A model generated the notes under the pieces. The model made no database searches, was not told where the DNA came from, and saw nothing but the letters and a program-made list of their open reading frames with translations. From the NCBI GenBank assembly GCA_963682005.1, contig OY820914.1, positions 1,550,001 to 1,614,000 on the forward strand: 64,000 nt of DNA. Direction: 5' to 3'. This document shows positions 39,098 to 48,595 of this stretch, piece after piece. The number at the start of each line of letters is the position of its first letter. Positions within the stretch are counted from its first letter, which is position 1. Position numbers and translations under genes: made by a program. The stretch is from CAIYUC01 sp963682005 (lineage in GTDB: Bacteria; Bacteroidota; Bacteroidia; Bacteroidales; FEN-979).

Positions 39098-42007
39098 TTA
39101 TTCAAAGATCACCTTGAAATGCTTTTCCCCTTCATTGGTCTGCACAGAAACAATGTATAACCCTGGTTGACCAACCTGGCCCCGTGTAACTCTGCATTCC
39201 TGCATTCCTGCATTCCTGCATTGTTCATTCCTGCTAAACACCATTTTCCCGGTCACGTCAGCGATTGATATCCTTACTGCTGAAGGTGCATCCAGAAGGA
39301 AAGACACTGTAAGCACATCCTTGCAGGGATTCGGGTAAACACTGATTCCGGACTTTTCAGAAGCTGTGGCATGTGGTATTCCTATGATGGGATTATACCC
39401 GCCGGAAAGGCAGACCACATATCCATCCCTGTCACCGGTCACAAGCTCCATGCTTGTATCGCCGACAATATCTGGAATGGCGCCAATGGCATCCATGGCA
39501 GCATCGGCTGGAACCATTTCAAGTGTGCTTCCGTTGTTCCCGTTCAGGAAATACGCGTTATTATTGTTGTATAGCGTGCCAATCCCGGCATCATTGATCC
39601 CATCCCAGGAAACATCCCCGACGTTGGTAATGGTCCAGGACTGGTCGGATATTGGTACAGACCAGATCGTTGCAATCGAATAACCGTTCAGGATAACCGC
39701 TTCCGGGCCGCTGTGAGCAACAAGTATGTCCGGATGTCCGTCGCCATTGACATCTCCCATATTTTCGAACCTCAAAACAATATCGTTCCCGATGGAGACA
39801 GTTTTCTCCTGGAGCCCTGTTGCGGCATTCAGATAATAGATATGCCCATAGAAATCACCTGCTGCAATATCCTTCACCCCGTCACCTGTAATGTCATCGA
39901 TCTGCATCAAAGCCCAGACGGAGCTGCCGGAAGTGACGAAAGTCCACTTGGTTGATCCGTCGGAACCGTCAATACCGATAACTTTTCCCTGGGTTTCGTT
40001 GGCGTTCGTGGCACCTGCCACCGCATCAGGTTTGCCGTCCCCTGTGAAATCGGTTACCCCCAACACTGAAAAAACAGCGCCACCTGCGGGATTCTGCCAT
40101 ATCGACACCCCGGTTTTTCCGTTGAGACAGTAAGTCCTTTTCGGGCCGGTGCCGTTCCCGTCATCACCCGCGCAGGCAAGGACATCAGGGAATCCGTCAT
40201 CGTTGTAATCGTAACTGGCATTGACCTGGTAAACCCAGCCTCCGGAGCCATAATCATTCGTACTATGCTTCCAGAGCTGCAATCCTGCTTTCCCTGAAAT
40301 TGCCGTAATAGACCGGTCTCCCCCTGTGGTTCCGATGATCACATCCCGGTATCCGTCGTTGTTGATATCATCTATCGTAGCTATGGAATTTTCCTGGTAA
40401 ACATACCCGGAGGTGATCGGAAAGGCCCACATTACGTCCCCTTCTCCTGATGCATTACCATTGAAGCACCTCACATTGTAATCCTCAGAACCGATAATCA
40501 CATCATCCACGCCATCACCGGTGATATCAGCGATCGGCATGATCGATTTCGGACTGTTGTCAAAGCCATCATTGATCTGGTAGTACCAGAGCGGGGTACC
40601 GATCGGGTAAAGCATGTCGACACCCGAGCCCTGAAGGTTGACCAAAAACGGGTTCTGGGAGGTGGAGTTGGAAGAAATGGACAGTATTCCCGTATAGTTG
40701 GTCGCTTCGGTAGGATGGAACCAGATCCCTATGTTGACCGTCTGCAATGTTGGGATATTCAATGGCAACGTGGTCCCGTCATCGAGGATAAAATGACTGT
40801 CGGAAAAATCAAGGGCGGAAATTGTCAGCGTGGCATCTCCATCATTCGTTACAGGAAGGAACCAGCGGGAATAAGATCCCATCCGGCGTGTATCCCAATT
40901 ATGAGAGGTCGAGGTGATATTAATGTGAGGACCGCCATACACTGCATTTCCGGTCAGGGTAATGGGAACAGACGGATGGATCGGGTCATTTGAGAGGATA
41001 TTTACCGTGGTATTCAGAGAACCCACGAACAGCGGATTGTACGTAAGGGGGATCGTGACGGAATTTCCCGGTGTTACCGTTGCGGGGGTTACAAATGTCG
41101 TGGAGATACCCTGGCTGGGAGGGATGCTGATGGTGTTGATCGAAAGGGGCGCCGTGCCTGTGTTCTGGACCTGGCAATTCCAGGTGGAGGAACTCCCGAC
41201 AGTAACCGTTCCATAATCATGGGAAGCCACCGGAACCGTAATGACCGGGGTGCCGGAACCGAGAAGATCAACTTTATACAGGGTACTTGAAGAACCCAGT
41301 TCCCCGTCACAATACCACAGGTAAGTTCCGTCATATACAATGCCGGAAGGTTTTGTATTCTGGGTGGCATGGCTTTCCAGAAGCGTCCCTGTTGAGGTAA
41401 CTTTATAGAGCATGTTGCCGTAATAATCAGCGATCCAGAGATCACCTCCCTGCAGGCAGATGTCCCACGGTTGATTGTTTGGCGGGACGAACTGCGAAAG
41501 GACCGTTCCCGAAGAATTGATCTTATATACTTTACCGGGGTCGTTGTAATAGGTGCAGACCCAATAATCGCCGTTATCATATGCGATTCCCGACATGTAA
41601 TGGTCGGGGAGGGTGATCGTGCTTACCTGGGTGCCGGTCATGGTGAACTCGAGGGCCACAGAAGGCTGACTTGAACTTGATGGCTGATCGATGGTAACCA
41701 GGTTCGGACCTTTGTATGTCAGTCCGTAAGCATCCTCGAACGGTCCGGTGCACAGGAGTGAATTGGTGCCATTTGACGGATCGAATTTATGTATCTGGTT
41801 GCCATTTACGCCGTAGATCCCGAAATAGATATAGGTGCCATCCCAGGCAAGCCCTGAAGCTTTCCCGGGGATTGTATAGGAGGCCACAATGGACCAGGAG
41901 GATGGAAAGGAAGGAGGATTTTCCGCTTTGTCCTGCAGAACAAATGAAAGGAAAACAAGGCAGAGTGTGAACACCCTCGCCAAAGAATTAGGGTAAAAGT
42001 AATTCAT
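39098..42007 (-). CDS. Secreted NHL-like/ASH/FG-GAP protein with T9SS sorting domain
   Basis: A 969-residue protein. The signal peptide is at about residues 1-28. Residues 30-270 form an NHL/SMP-30-like propeller with repeats such as SGIAYDNGDYWVCTY and SGIVYDGTYLWYCDG. Two ASH/HYDIN-like Ig domains (275-480) have the pattern HDYGTVTVGSS...V.NTG.APL. An FG-GAP/VCBS-type propeller (490-880) has calcium-type loops such as DITGDGVDD, DINNDGYRD and DVNGDGHPD. A T9SS type A domain closes the protein (885-969, ISVYPNPCKDVLTVSF). The middle of this last domain carries an unusual insertion, CRNAGMQECR, encoded by 8-base tandem repeats at 39193-39222. There is no dockerin or cohesin. It is probably a surface or released binding protein and is divergent from the gene at 42528. 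Confidence 0.92.
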   Translation of the reverse strand: MNYFYPNSLARVFTLCLVFLSFVLQDKAENPPSFPSSWSIVASYTIPGKASGLAWDGTYIYFGIYGVNGNQIHKFDPSNGTNSLLCTGPFEDAYGLTYKGPNLVTIDQPSSSSQPSVALEFTMTGTQVSTITLPDHYMSGIAYDNGDYWVCTYYNDPGKVYKINSSGTVLSQFVPPNNQPWDICLQGGDLWIADYYGNMLYKVTSTGTLLESHATQNTKPSGIVYDGTYLWYCDGELGSSSTLYKVDLLGSGTPVITVPVASHDYGTVTVGSSSTWNCQVQNTGTAPLSINTISIPPSQGISTTFVTPATVTPGNSVTIPLTYNPLFVGSLNTTVNILSNDPIHPSVPITLTGNAVYGGPHINITSTSHNWDTRRMGSYSRWFLPVTNDGDATLTISALDFSDSHFILDDGTTLPLNIPTLQTVNIGIWFHPTEATNYTGILSISSNSTSQNPFLVNLQGSGVDMLYPIGTPLWYYQINDGFDNSPKSIMPIADITGDGVDDVIIGSEDYNVRCFNGNASGEGDVMWAFPITSGYVYQENSIATIDDINNDGYRDVIIGTTGGDRSITAISGKAGLQLWKHSTNDYGSGGWVYQVNASYDYNDDGFPDVLACAGDDGNGTGPKRTYCLNGKTGVSIWQNPAGGAVFSVLGVTDFTGDGKPDAVAGATNANETQGKVIGIDGSDGSTKWTFVTSGSSVWALMQIDDITGDGVKDIAAGDFYGHIYYLNAATGLQEKTVSIGNDIVLRFENMGDVNGDGHPDILVAHSGPEAVILNGYSIATIWSVPISDQSWTITNVGDVSWDGINDAGIGTLYNNNNAYFLNGNNGSTLEMVPADAAMDAIGAIPDIVGDTSMELVTGDRDGYVVCLSGGYNPIIGIPHATASEKSGISVYPNPCKDVLTVSFLLDAPSAVRISIADVTGKMVFSRNEQCRNAGMQECRVTRGQVGQPGLYIVSVQTNEGEKHFKVIFE
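39193..39222. repeat. 8-base tandem repeat (TGCATTCC) inside a T9SS sorting domain
   Basis: Three perfect TGCATTCC units and three quarters of a fourth lie inside the coding sequence. Because 8 is not a multiple of 3, gain or loss of one unit would shift the frame and destroy the sorting domain. Confidence 0.8.
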
Positions 42008-42043
42008 AAGTAATTCATTTTTACGATTAAAGAAATTTTACGA

Positions 42044-42075
42044 TAAAGGTAAATAAAAAAGATTAATAAACTAAA
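42044..42075 (-). promoter_or_regulatory. Possible Bacteroidota promoter for the gene at 39098-42007
   Basis: Read on the - strand, TACCTTTA (42051 to 42044) fits the -7 element in seven of eight positions, with TTTA 20 bases upstream at 42075-42072. It would give a leader of about 30 bases. Confidence 0.35.
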
Positions 42076-42095
42076 ATGATCAGAAGAGATTTTTA

Positions 42096-42110
42096 AACCC
42101 TGTCAGGGTC
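42096..42110. repeat. ACCCTGwCAGGGT palindrome, copy 1
   Basis: AACCCTGTCAGGGTC. The 13-base core is perfectly symmetric about its central T. It lies in a divergent region, so it is not a terminator here. Confidence 0.7.
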
Positions 42111-42130
42111 TCAACCAAACTAATTTTCTT

Positions 42131-42147
42131 GGACCCTGTCAGGGTCC
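42131..42147. repeat. ACCCTGwCAGGGT palindrome, copy 2
   Basis: GGACCCTGTCAGGGTCC, a 17-base perfect palindrome centred on T, 20 bases after copy 1 and also between divergent genes. Confidence 0.7.
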
Positions 42148-42527
42148 TTTATCCTGGCTGGTTCCGGCTTCGCCTCATCTCAAATCCATCCATTTCCGCG
42201 TAAATCTCATCGGTAAAAGACTGACAGAAAAGAAGTACCACCATTTTCTCACGATAAAATGCCTCTTTTTCACGATAATATCGATCGGCCAAACATATTA
42301 CATGTTCAACGGTATTTCAATTCAACTTACAGAATAAAATTTGAGCTGTGATATTCATAGAATATATTCGTACCTGTATTATAATCAAATAGTTATTATC
42401 GGATTTTAAAATGGGACGGAATGGTTTCCGAAGTATGTTATTCGGGCTGTCATCATTGATTGCAACGGAATGTTTTGCTTGAAATTGAAATATTTTCCTG
42501 ATCAACAAATCTTTAAATTGAAACCAA

Positions 42528-44372
42528 ATGAGAACAATTCTTACCTTCATCCTGGTCATGTGCTTATGCATATTGGCCAATGCGCAATCGAAAAAGTTTG
42601 CGGTTAATGAATCACGGGTGGTGACGGACGTTCCCAGGACGGCCGTTGAATCCCCTGTGTCTCCTTTTCAGCCGGCCAACCCGGTTGTCCTTTCTAAAAG
42701 CACCTATGGAGATCTCCTGGGAGGCTCGAGGTATGACATGCAGACCAACCATTCCATCCAGGATAGAATATGCCTGTTTTCTGACGGAACTGCAGGAGCG
42801 ACCTGGACACGCGGCATGCAGGATCCGGATTATGCAGACCGGGGTACAGGGTATAATTATTTCAACGGGACAGCCTGGTTACCGGCTCCCACAACCCGCC
42901 TGGAAGGTGCAAAGACCGGCTGGCCATCCATTGAACCATGGAATGGAAACGGGGAGATCATCATTTGTCATCAGACTGCAGCCGATCCGCTCATCATGGA
43001 AACCCGCGCGGTGAAGGGAACCGGACCCTGGACCACATCTTACATTAATCCGCCTTCCGGTGCTCCGGCGCTTGGCTGGCCAAGACTGATCACCTGCGGG
43101 CCGGACCACACTTACCTGCACATGATCGTTCTTACAAAACCTGTTGCAAACAACGGAACGATATACCAGGGACTTGACGGGGCATTGCTGTATTACCGCT
43201 CCCTGGATGGAGGCCAGACCTGGGATAAAAGCGGGATCATACTTCCCCAGCTTACTTCAGCTGATTACGACGGGATAGCCGGTGATGCCTATGCCTGGGG
43301 CACCCCTCATGGCGATACCATATATTTCGCTATTGGTGAACCATACACGGATACCTTCATCATGCGGTCTGTCGACAACGGTGAAAACTGGGAGAAAATA
43401 CCGGTCCTGAGCAATGACAACTGCAAGATCCCAACAGGGACTCAGGAAATGCCGCGGTGGAAAGGAGCAGATGGGGCAATGGCAGTAGAAATGGACCATT
43501 CAGGGATCATCCATCTTGCGTTTGGGATTGGCGGAGGATTTATTCAGGCGGGCACAAAGTATATCACGATCAATTATAACGGGTTGGTTTACTGGAATTC
43601 AACCATGCCGATGCTCCAGGACAGCCTTGACCTGGATACACTGGAGGCACACGGACAACTGCTCGGATATGTTTCTGACGGATTGAATCCGGGGGACACA
43701 CTGATTGCCGTGCCAAATTACAGGAACTCCATGAGCAGCTTCCCGCAGATCACGGTTGACGGAAACAACAACATTTTCTTTGTCTGGTCTGCCGCCGCGA
43801 CCGGACACCCGTCACCCGATAATTACAACTACCATCACATATATGGAAGAGCATGGTTCAGCGGGCATGCGACCATGACGGATCCGGTTGACCTGAATGC
43901 AGGTTTGCCATACCTCTACCAGGAATTTATGTATGCATCGATGGCAAAGAGCCTTAAGGGAGACAACCTGGTCCTGGTTTACCAGAAATCAGAACAGCCG
44001 GGATCAAACATAGTGGAAAATACAATCCCGGTTCATGATGTGTCGGCAGAATACCGGGAAGTTCCTACCGCTACGTTCATTCCGACCGGCATACCCACTG
44101 TCCCCGAATCTGGTAATTTCTCCGTGAGTCAGAATTTTCCGAATCCATTCAGGGAAACGACCAGCTTTGTTGTAACGCTTGAAACACCATCCCCGGTTTC
44201 CGTTGAACTTTATAATGTGACTGGACAACAGGTGATGCACGAGGATAAAGGTGTGCTTCCTGCCGGATGCCACAAGTTCGAGCTGAACGGAAGCGGCCTC
44301 GAGCCGGGCGTCTATTTTTACGTGGTAATTCCAAAGGACCAGATAAAGATAAAGAAGATCCTGATCCAATAG
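42528..44372 (+). CDS. Secreted sialidase-like propeller protein with T9SS sorting domain
   Basis: A 614-residue protein. The signal peptide is residues 1-19 (ending ANAQS). The body (about 50-500) is homologous to residues 1200-1660 of the C1A peptidase at 1141; both share DRGTGYNYFNG/DRGTGYSYFNG, GPWTTSYINPP-type segments, YQGLDGALxYxRSLDGG and a run ending in W-x-x-HIYxRAxxx. The BNR-type motif SLDGGQTW is present, but no catalytic residues of a true sialidase were identified, so a binding or non-enzymatic propeller is the cautious call. A T9SS type A domain ends it (about 530-614, SQNFPNPF...). It has no dockerin or cohesin. It is divergent from the gene at 42007 and convergent with the metzincin gene. 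Confidence 0.92.
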   Translation: MRTILTFILVMCLCILANAQSKKFAVNESRVVTDVPRTAVESPVSPFQPANPVVLSKSTYGDLLGGSRYDMQTNHSIQDRICLFSDGTAGATWTRGMQDPDYADRGTGYNYFNGTAWLPAPTTRLEGAKTGWPSIEPWNGNGEIIICHQTAADPLIMETRAVKGTGPWTTSYINPPSGAPALGWPRLITCGPDHTYLHMIVLTKPVANNGTIYQGLDGALLYYRSLDGGQTWDKSGIILPQLTSADYDGIAGDAYAWGTPHGDTIYFAIGEPYTDTFIMRSVDNGENWEKIPVLSNDNCKIPTGTQEMPRWKGADGAMAVEMDHSGIIHLAFGIGGGFIQAGTKYITINYNGLVYWNSTMPMLQDSLDLDTLEAHGQLLGYVSDGLNPGDTLIAVPNYRNSMSSFPQITVDGNNNIFFVWSAAATGHPSPDNYNYHHIYGRAWFSGHATMTDPVDLNAGLPYLYQEFMYASMAKSLKGDNLVLVYQKSEQPGSNIVENTIPVHDVSAEYREVPTATFIPTGIPTVPESGNFSVSQNFPNPFRETTSFVVTLETPSPVSVELYNVTGQQVMHEDKGVLPAGCHKFELNGSGLEPGVYFYVVIPKDQIKIKKILIQ

Positions 44373-44377
44373 AAAAA

Positions 44378-44392
44378 GACCCTGTCAGGGTC
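44378..44392. repeat. ACCCTGwCAGGGT palindrome, copy 3
   Basis: GACCCTGTCAGGGTC starts 6 bases after the stop codon of the gene at 42528. Confidence 0.7.
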
Positions 44393-44398
44393 CTTATG

Positions 44399-44457
44399 AA
44401 TGAAATAATGAGCTAATGAAATAATTATTAATTACTTCATTAGCTCATTATTTCATT
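44399..44457. terminator. AT-rich bidirectional terminator between convergent genes
   Basis: Two 28-base arms (44399-44426 and 44430-44457) are complementary with a single mismatch, around the loop ATT. The element lies between the stop at 44372 (+) and the stop at 44466 (-). It is AT-rich on both sides and could end transcription in both directions. Confidence 0.7.
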
Positions 44458-44465
44458 ATCTCATT

Positions 44466-47400
44466 CTATTTCTTCTTTCCGGGATTCGGAGGAGTGATCA
44501 TCCCCACACCAAGTTGCATATTGTTAAATACAAGGGCCATATCGAAAATATCAACAAACGCATCTCCGTTCAGATCCGGTGTTATATAGCCATATGCTGC
44601 TATTTGTGCCTGGTTGAACACATCGTTGTTGTCGAAAATATCAATATACCCATCCTTTATACCGGGAACAGCGCTGGTGATATCTCCCGAAAATATAGCG
44701 AACGCTGAAGAAGCAACCTGTTTCAGGTTATTTCCAAATGCCAGACCTGCCGATCCGGTGAGATCGCAGGAAACAACACTTCCTGAAAAGGATACCGGAT
44801 TGGCACTCCAGGTTTCAACGCCCTGTCGATGCATTACAACGATGTAGTAGTTTCCGGCGAGGGTTGCCGGTATTGTCCCGATTGAAATTGAGCCATCCGT
44901 ATTGACATTCACGCCATGGGTCTGATAAACAAATGGCCATGGATCAGAAGCTTCAGCAAGAATGACACTTAGGGTATCGACAATATTCCCGGTGAATTTA
45001 TCGAAAGAAGTGGCTCCGTCAGAGCAATCCTGCACCTTGTTCATCAATCCTGTTCCGGTATTGAACAGCCCTTCAATGAACAATGCCAGGTTGAGCGTCT
45101 TTGAAACAGAAATAATACCGCCTGAAAATTCGTCGGCACCTACATCCGGGTTGGTTGCAGGTTGCCCGGGATTATTCGGATAACCGGGATTCGGATACCT
45201 GGGATCTCCGTCGATGTCGGTGGTGATCGAAGGGGTAGAGACAACAATCCCGCCACTTTCACATAAGGTATTGACGCCCGTTGACAGATGCAGGTCATAA
45301 GGTGCCGAAATATGGTTGATGAACGGCGGCATTTCTGAGAATGATGCTGCATCAGCCGGGCTGACATATGCCTGGAACGCGGCCATAGCTGAGTATGGTG
45401 TCGTCCCGTCATAGAAAATAAGGTTGTTGGGACCCGGAATGCCAGCATAAAAATCGTTATTGTTCGACGTTGATGAATAACTGCCAATTGTGGTACTGCT
45501 TCTCCTGTAAGCCAGGGTGTAACCCGAAGCGCCCGGGGTGGAAACATTCACGAAAATATTGTTCTGAAGAATGGTTGTGGGTGTTGTTCCTGCATAGATG
45601 GCGGCACTACCAAAAGTACTCCCGGAACTACTGGCATTCAGGTAGATGGTATTGTAATAAACATTGTTTGCCGTACCCCCCGTCAGGTAAAGACCGCAAA
45701 TGGCTGGGTTATTTGTGGCCATATTGGCATTCAGCCCGGAGATGAAGTTGTTGTAAATATTAATCGTTGGAGTACTGCTGTTGTTTATGCCGTAAACCAG
45801 GCAGCTTGCAGTGCTGCCATTGTTGCTGCTGATGCCATAGAAATTATTTTTAAAAATGTTCGCCGTATTACCAAGCGAAGAGTAGATCCCATATACCGTA
45901 CCGCCATTTGAGGTGCAGTTATAAACGTTATTTGAATAAATATAGGCAGTGACTGAACTTTGGTTATGAATAAGCGTCAAACCACCTGTACCGTTGTTTG
46001 TAATATTATAGATGGCGTTGTTGTTTATGAATACGTTGTTGGCCGATGCCTGCGACCGGATAACATACTGTGATCCTGTAGTGGAAAGGACTGACCCATA
46101 GATCATGTTGTTATAGATCCTGATGGTATCAGCCGTTGCGCTGTTGAAGATACCGTACATAGGCGCAGAGGATGTCGTTACAGTCGATGCACAGTTCCTG
46201 ATCCAGTTATGATGGATCTTTACGCAGTTTAATGCTGCAGTGCTTCCAAGTGCATTCCATATTCCGTAAAGATTTTGTGAAGTAGTGGCGTTGCTTATCA
46301 CGGTAATATAGTTGTTGGAAACCTCGGCATTCGAACTCAAACCGCCTGCAAGAGTGATTCCGGCTACACGTTGCGTTGACCCCGTACCACTTACGATGGA
46401 GTCATTCATGATCTTTATCTGATCCTGTGCAGTGATATAGATACCATAAGTGTCAGTATTGGCCCCGCCAAAATTCAGGATGGTATTTTTCCCGTATTGC
46501 CCGATCTCATTGTTATGATCATAGAGAATATAAGGAGATGGCGCTGAAGTATAACCTGAAACAGAGATCCCGATGTATGCATTCGTAATAACGTTGTTGT
46601 CGATCTGGCAATCATTAAGCGCATCGGTGGTCGCGGTTATTGCAAGAAGTGGGGTCACGGCAGTGGCAGTATGATTGGCTGCATAAATACCTGTTGACTT
46701 TACGTTTGATCTGTTCATCGTGATATTGCAACTATTGATGGTCACATGCTGGCAACCATCAAACGGTGCCACAGCCTGACGCTTGACCAGTGCATATCCC
46801 CATTCAACCGTTGATTGTGCAGATGCATCAATATCAACTTCGTTAAAGGTAACATAATCAGTTCCGGCAATGATAATCCCTCCATCGGTAGCTACGGCAC
46901 TTCCGGGCGAAACGATCAGCTTTGGATTGGCTCCCGACTGATATGGATTCTTTTGAAAAACAATCGGGGCACCTGCATTTGACAATGTAGTGTTAAGAAC
47001 AAGGTTAACCCCGTTTTCCGTGTATCCTGCATCAATATTGAAGGTTACCGCACCAGGGGGAACCAGTCCGGAATTAAGAGAATTGATCGCAAAAGCGATC
47101 GTAGGATAGGCAGGGGTCGGAATATTATATGTTCCGGTTGTTGTAACATTGATTGTTTGTACACTCGATGATGAATTTCCTTTGAAATCATCCACATCCA
47201 GGCGCAGGGTATATGTGCCTGACGGAAGGTTGAGAGCATAAGGTCCTCCTCCCTTGTTTTCAATAGCCACATAATTGTTTATCCAAAGCACAGATCGTAA
47301 TTCTGAACCGGGATATGGATATGTACAAAGACCTTCCCACTCAACCAACTGATGATCTGGAAAAAACATGACCATGAAAGGACATTCGAAGGCCGTTGGC

Positions 47401-48299
47401 GGTACCGGTATCTGGTGTACGTAATGCCAGCCTCTGAAGGAAACAGGTTCATATGGCGGAATGAATTCCATGTTGATATCCAGGTAAAACAATCCAGACC
47501 AGTGAAGCGGAGAAAAGAATGCCTCAACCGTCAGGATATCCCCGATAAGAGAAGTCACTCCAACCGTTATATAAGGGTTGCCAACCGGTTGTATGCTGAT
47601 CATTGCCAGGGCGCCCGGGGGATAGCTCTGGTCCATGCGGAATGTCATCACAGCGTTCTGGCCTGGCATAATCGCGCTTGTGGGAGCCTGAACGTGCTTA
47701 ACGCTCGCAGCTAAAGTGGCAGCTGCCTTTATTTCTGCGGAATCATGTTTTGACAGGTTTCCTGCTGTCCCGTTAGATCCCACACCTTTCATTGCGTCGC
47801 CAGTGTTAACGGAAGAATCAGTATCAAGAAGGCCGAGCGCATGACCCAACTCATGAGTCGCAAGCTCGCCAACCCCGATCGATGCATTCGGGTTGATCTC
47901 AATTTTTGAGTGTTCCATTTTTCCACCGGATGATGTCGGGGTATGTTCTCCCGGGTTTCCCAGAGCAGGATTCTTTTTCAGGGTAACTTCTGTTGTTGTT
48001 TTTTTAGCAGGGTCGTAAGTGACTTTAAGCTTGGGTTTACACCCGGAACCATTCAGGCGTTTAACGGCAGTGTCGACGGATTTTCGTTCATTTGCATTTA
48101 AGGTGCTCGTGTCAACAAATACCGTTATGGTGTCAGGATTACCCTTCCAGCCTTTGTACCAGGATTTCACATCATCGGTAAAATTATCCCGGGTTTTACC
48201 AGTTTCCTGCCCAAAAGAAGATTGGGCAAAGCACATAAAAAACAAATATGCAAAGCATGGAAAAATGAGCTTTGCAAAGAATGTACGGATCTTTTTCAT
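44466..48299 (-). CDS. Secreted metzincin-type metalloprotease fused to a parallel beta-helix and dockerin-like module B
   Basis: A 1277-residue protein. The signal peptide is residues 1-30 (ending SSFGQ). Residues 50-190 look like a small zinc protease: HELGHALGLLD (149-159) matches the metzincin consensus HExxHxxGxxD, and Met170 in GDAMKG fits a Met-turn. An Ig-like region (about 200-370) follows. Residues 375-1060 form a right-handed parallel beta-helix closely related to those at 48596 and 52735, with shared motifs GGIIIAGTDYVTF, NITMNRSNVKSTGIY and IKIMNDSIVSGTGSTQRVAGITL. The last 215 residues are module B: TLNLALFIEGLF..., EF-hand-like DGYIDIFDNND and DLNGDAFVDIFD, ending NPGKKK. There is no T9SS domain, so the export route is unclear. 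A good promoter lies upstream at 48349-48379. Confidence 0.92.
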   Translation of the reverse strand: MKKIRTFFAKLIFPCFAYLFFMCFAQSSFGQETGKTRDNFTDDVKSWYKGWKGNPDTITVFVDTSTLNANERKSVDTAVKRLNGSGCKPKLKVTYDPAKKTTTEVTLKKNPALGNPGEHTPTSSGGKMEHSKIEINPNASIGVGELATHELGHALGLLDTDSSVNTGDAMKGVGSNGTAGNLSKHDSAEIKAAATLAASVKHVQAPTSAIMPGQNAVMTFRMDQSYPPGALAMISIQPVGNPYITVGVTSLIGDILTVEAFFSPLHWSGLFYLDINMEFIPPYEPVSFRGWHYVHQIPVPPTAFECPFMVMFFPDHQLVEWEGLCTYPYPGSELRSVLWINNYVAIENKGGGPYALNLPSGTYTLRLDVDDFKGNSSSSVQTINVTTTGTYNIPTPAYPTIAFAINSLNSGLVPPGAVTFNIDAGYTENGVNLVLNTTLSNAGAPIVFQKNPYQSGANPKLIVSPGSAVATDGGIIIAGTDYVTFNEVDIDASAQSTVEWGYALVKRQAVAPFDGCQHVTINSCNITMNRSNVKSTGIYAANHTATAVTPLLAITATTDALNDCQIDNNVITNAYIGISVSGYTSAPSPYILYDHNNEIGQYGKNTILNFGGANTDTYGIYITAQDQIKIMNDSIVSGTGSTQRVAGITLAGGLSSNAEVSNNYITVISNATTSQNLYGIWNALGSTAALNCVKIHHNWIRNCASTVTTSSAPMYGIFNSATADTIRIYNNMIYGSVLSTTGSQYVIRSQASANNVFINNNAIYNITNNGTGGLTLIHNQSSVTAYIYSNNVYNCTSNGGTVYGIYSSLGNTANIFKNNFYGISSNNGSTASCLVYGINNSSTPTINIYNNFISGLNANMATNNPAICGLYLTGGTANNVYYNTIYLNASSSGSTFGSAAIYAGTTPTTILQNNIFVNVSTPGASGYTLAYRRSSTTIGSYSSTSNNNDFYAGIPGPNNLIFYDGTTPYSAMAAFQAYVSPADAASFSEMPPFINHISAPYDLHLSTGVNTLCESGGIVVSTPSITTDIDGDPRYPNPGYPNNPGQPATNPDVGADEFSGGIISVSKTLNLALFIEGLFNTGTGLMNKVQDCSDGATSFDKFTGNIVDTLSVILAEASDPWPFVYQTHGVNVNTDGSISIGTIPATLAGNYYIVVMHRQGVETWSANPVSFSGSVVSCDLTGSAGLAFGNNLKQVASSAFAIFSGDITSAVPGIKDGYIDIFDNNDVFNQAQIAAYGYITPDLNGDAFVDIFDMALVFNNMQLGVGMITPPNPGKKK

Positions 48300-48348
48300 A
48301 GCGCATTTGTTTTAATGAAAATGATAGCATCTGTCATTAATAAAACAT

Positions 48349-48379
48349 TAAAGATACAACAAGAAGTGCTGAAAACAAA
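48349..48379 (-). promoter_or_regulatory. Bacteroidota-type promoter for the metzincin gene
   Basis: On the - strand, TTTG (48379 to 48376), a 19-base spacer and TATCTTTA (48356 to 48349) match the consensus in all but the last position. The predicted start near 48342 gives a leader of about 40 bases to the ATG at 48299. Confidence 0.65.
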
Positions 48380-48517
48380 ATGGTTACGAAATTATTTTCT
48401 TGTTATGGTGTGCAGAATTCCGGATTCTGACAGAAAGTGATGCAGCATATGTTTTCGTCTTTTGAATGAAGCCAAATTTCATCGCATGAAGGAGGACATG
48501 AAGGAGGGAAAAAAGTT

Positions 48518-48550
48518 AACCCTGTCAGGGTCAAAGACCCTGACAGGGTT
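48518..48550 (-). terminator. Paired palindrome forming a 15-bp hairpin after the cytochrome gene
   Basis: AACCCTGTCAGGGTC (48518-48532), an AAA loop and GACCCTGACAGGGTT (48536-48550) form a perfect 15-base stem. It starts 46 bases after the stop codon of the - strand gene at 48596. Two head-to-head copies of the palindrome make one stable hairpin, a likely terminator. Confidence 0.65.
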
Positions 48551-48595
48551 ATTTTAAATTAATTAATAATTATCTCATTGTGTCATTAGCTCATT

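Larger units (their letters stand above)
42008..42527. other. 520-base divergent intergenic region
   Basis: Separates the - strand gene starting at 42007 from the + strand gene starting at 42528. It holds a weak - strand promoter (42044-42075), two copies of the ACCCTGTCAGGGT palindrome (42096-42110, 42131-42147) and a partly repeated CACGATAAAATG / CACGATAATATC pair near 42250-42285. No open reading frame in it looks real. Confidence 0.6.

Noticed and set aside
42484..42515. Promoter ATTG-N20-AATCTTTA before the gene at 42528
   Set aside because: It would leave a leader of only about 6 bases before the ATG and matches the -7 element poorly.
42528..44372. Active sialidase
   Set aside because: Only BNR-type repeat motifs were recognised; the arginine triad and catalytic Asp/Tyr/Glu arrangement of true sialidases could not be found by eye.
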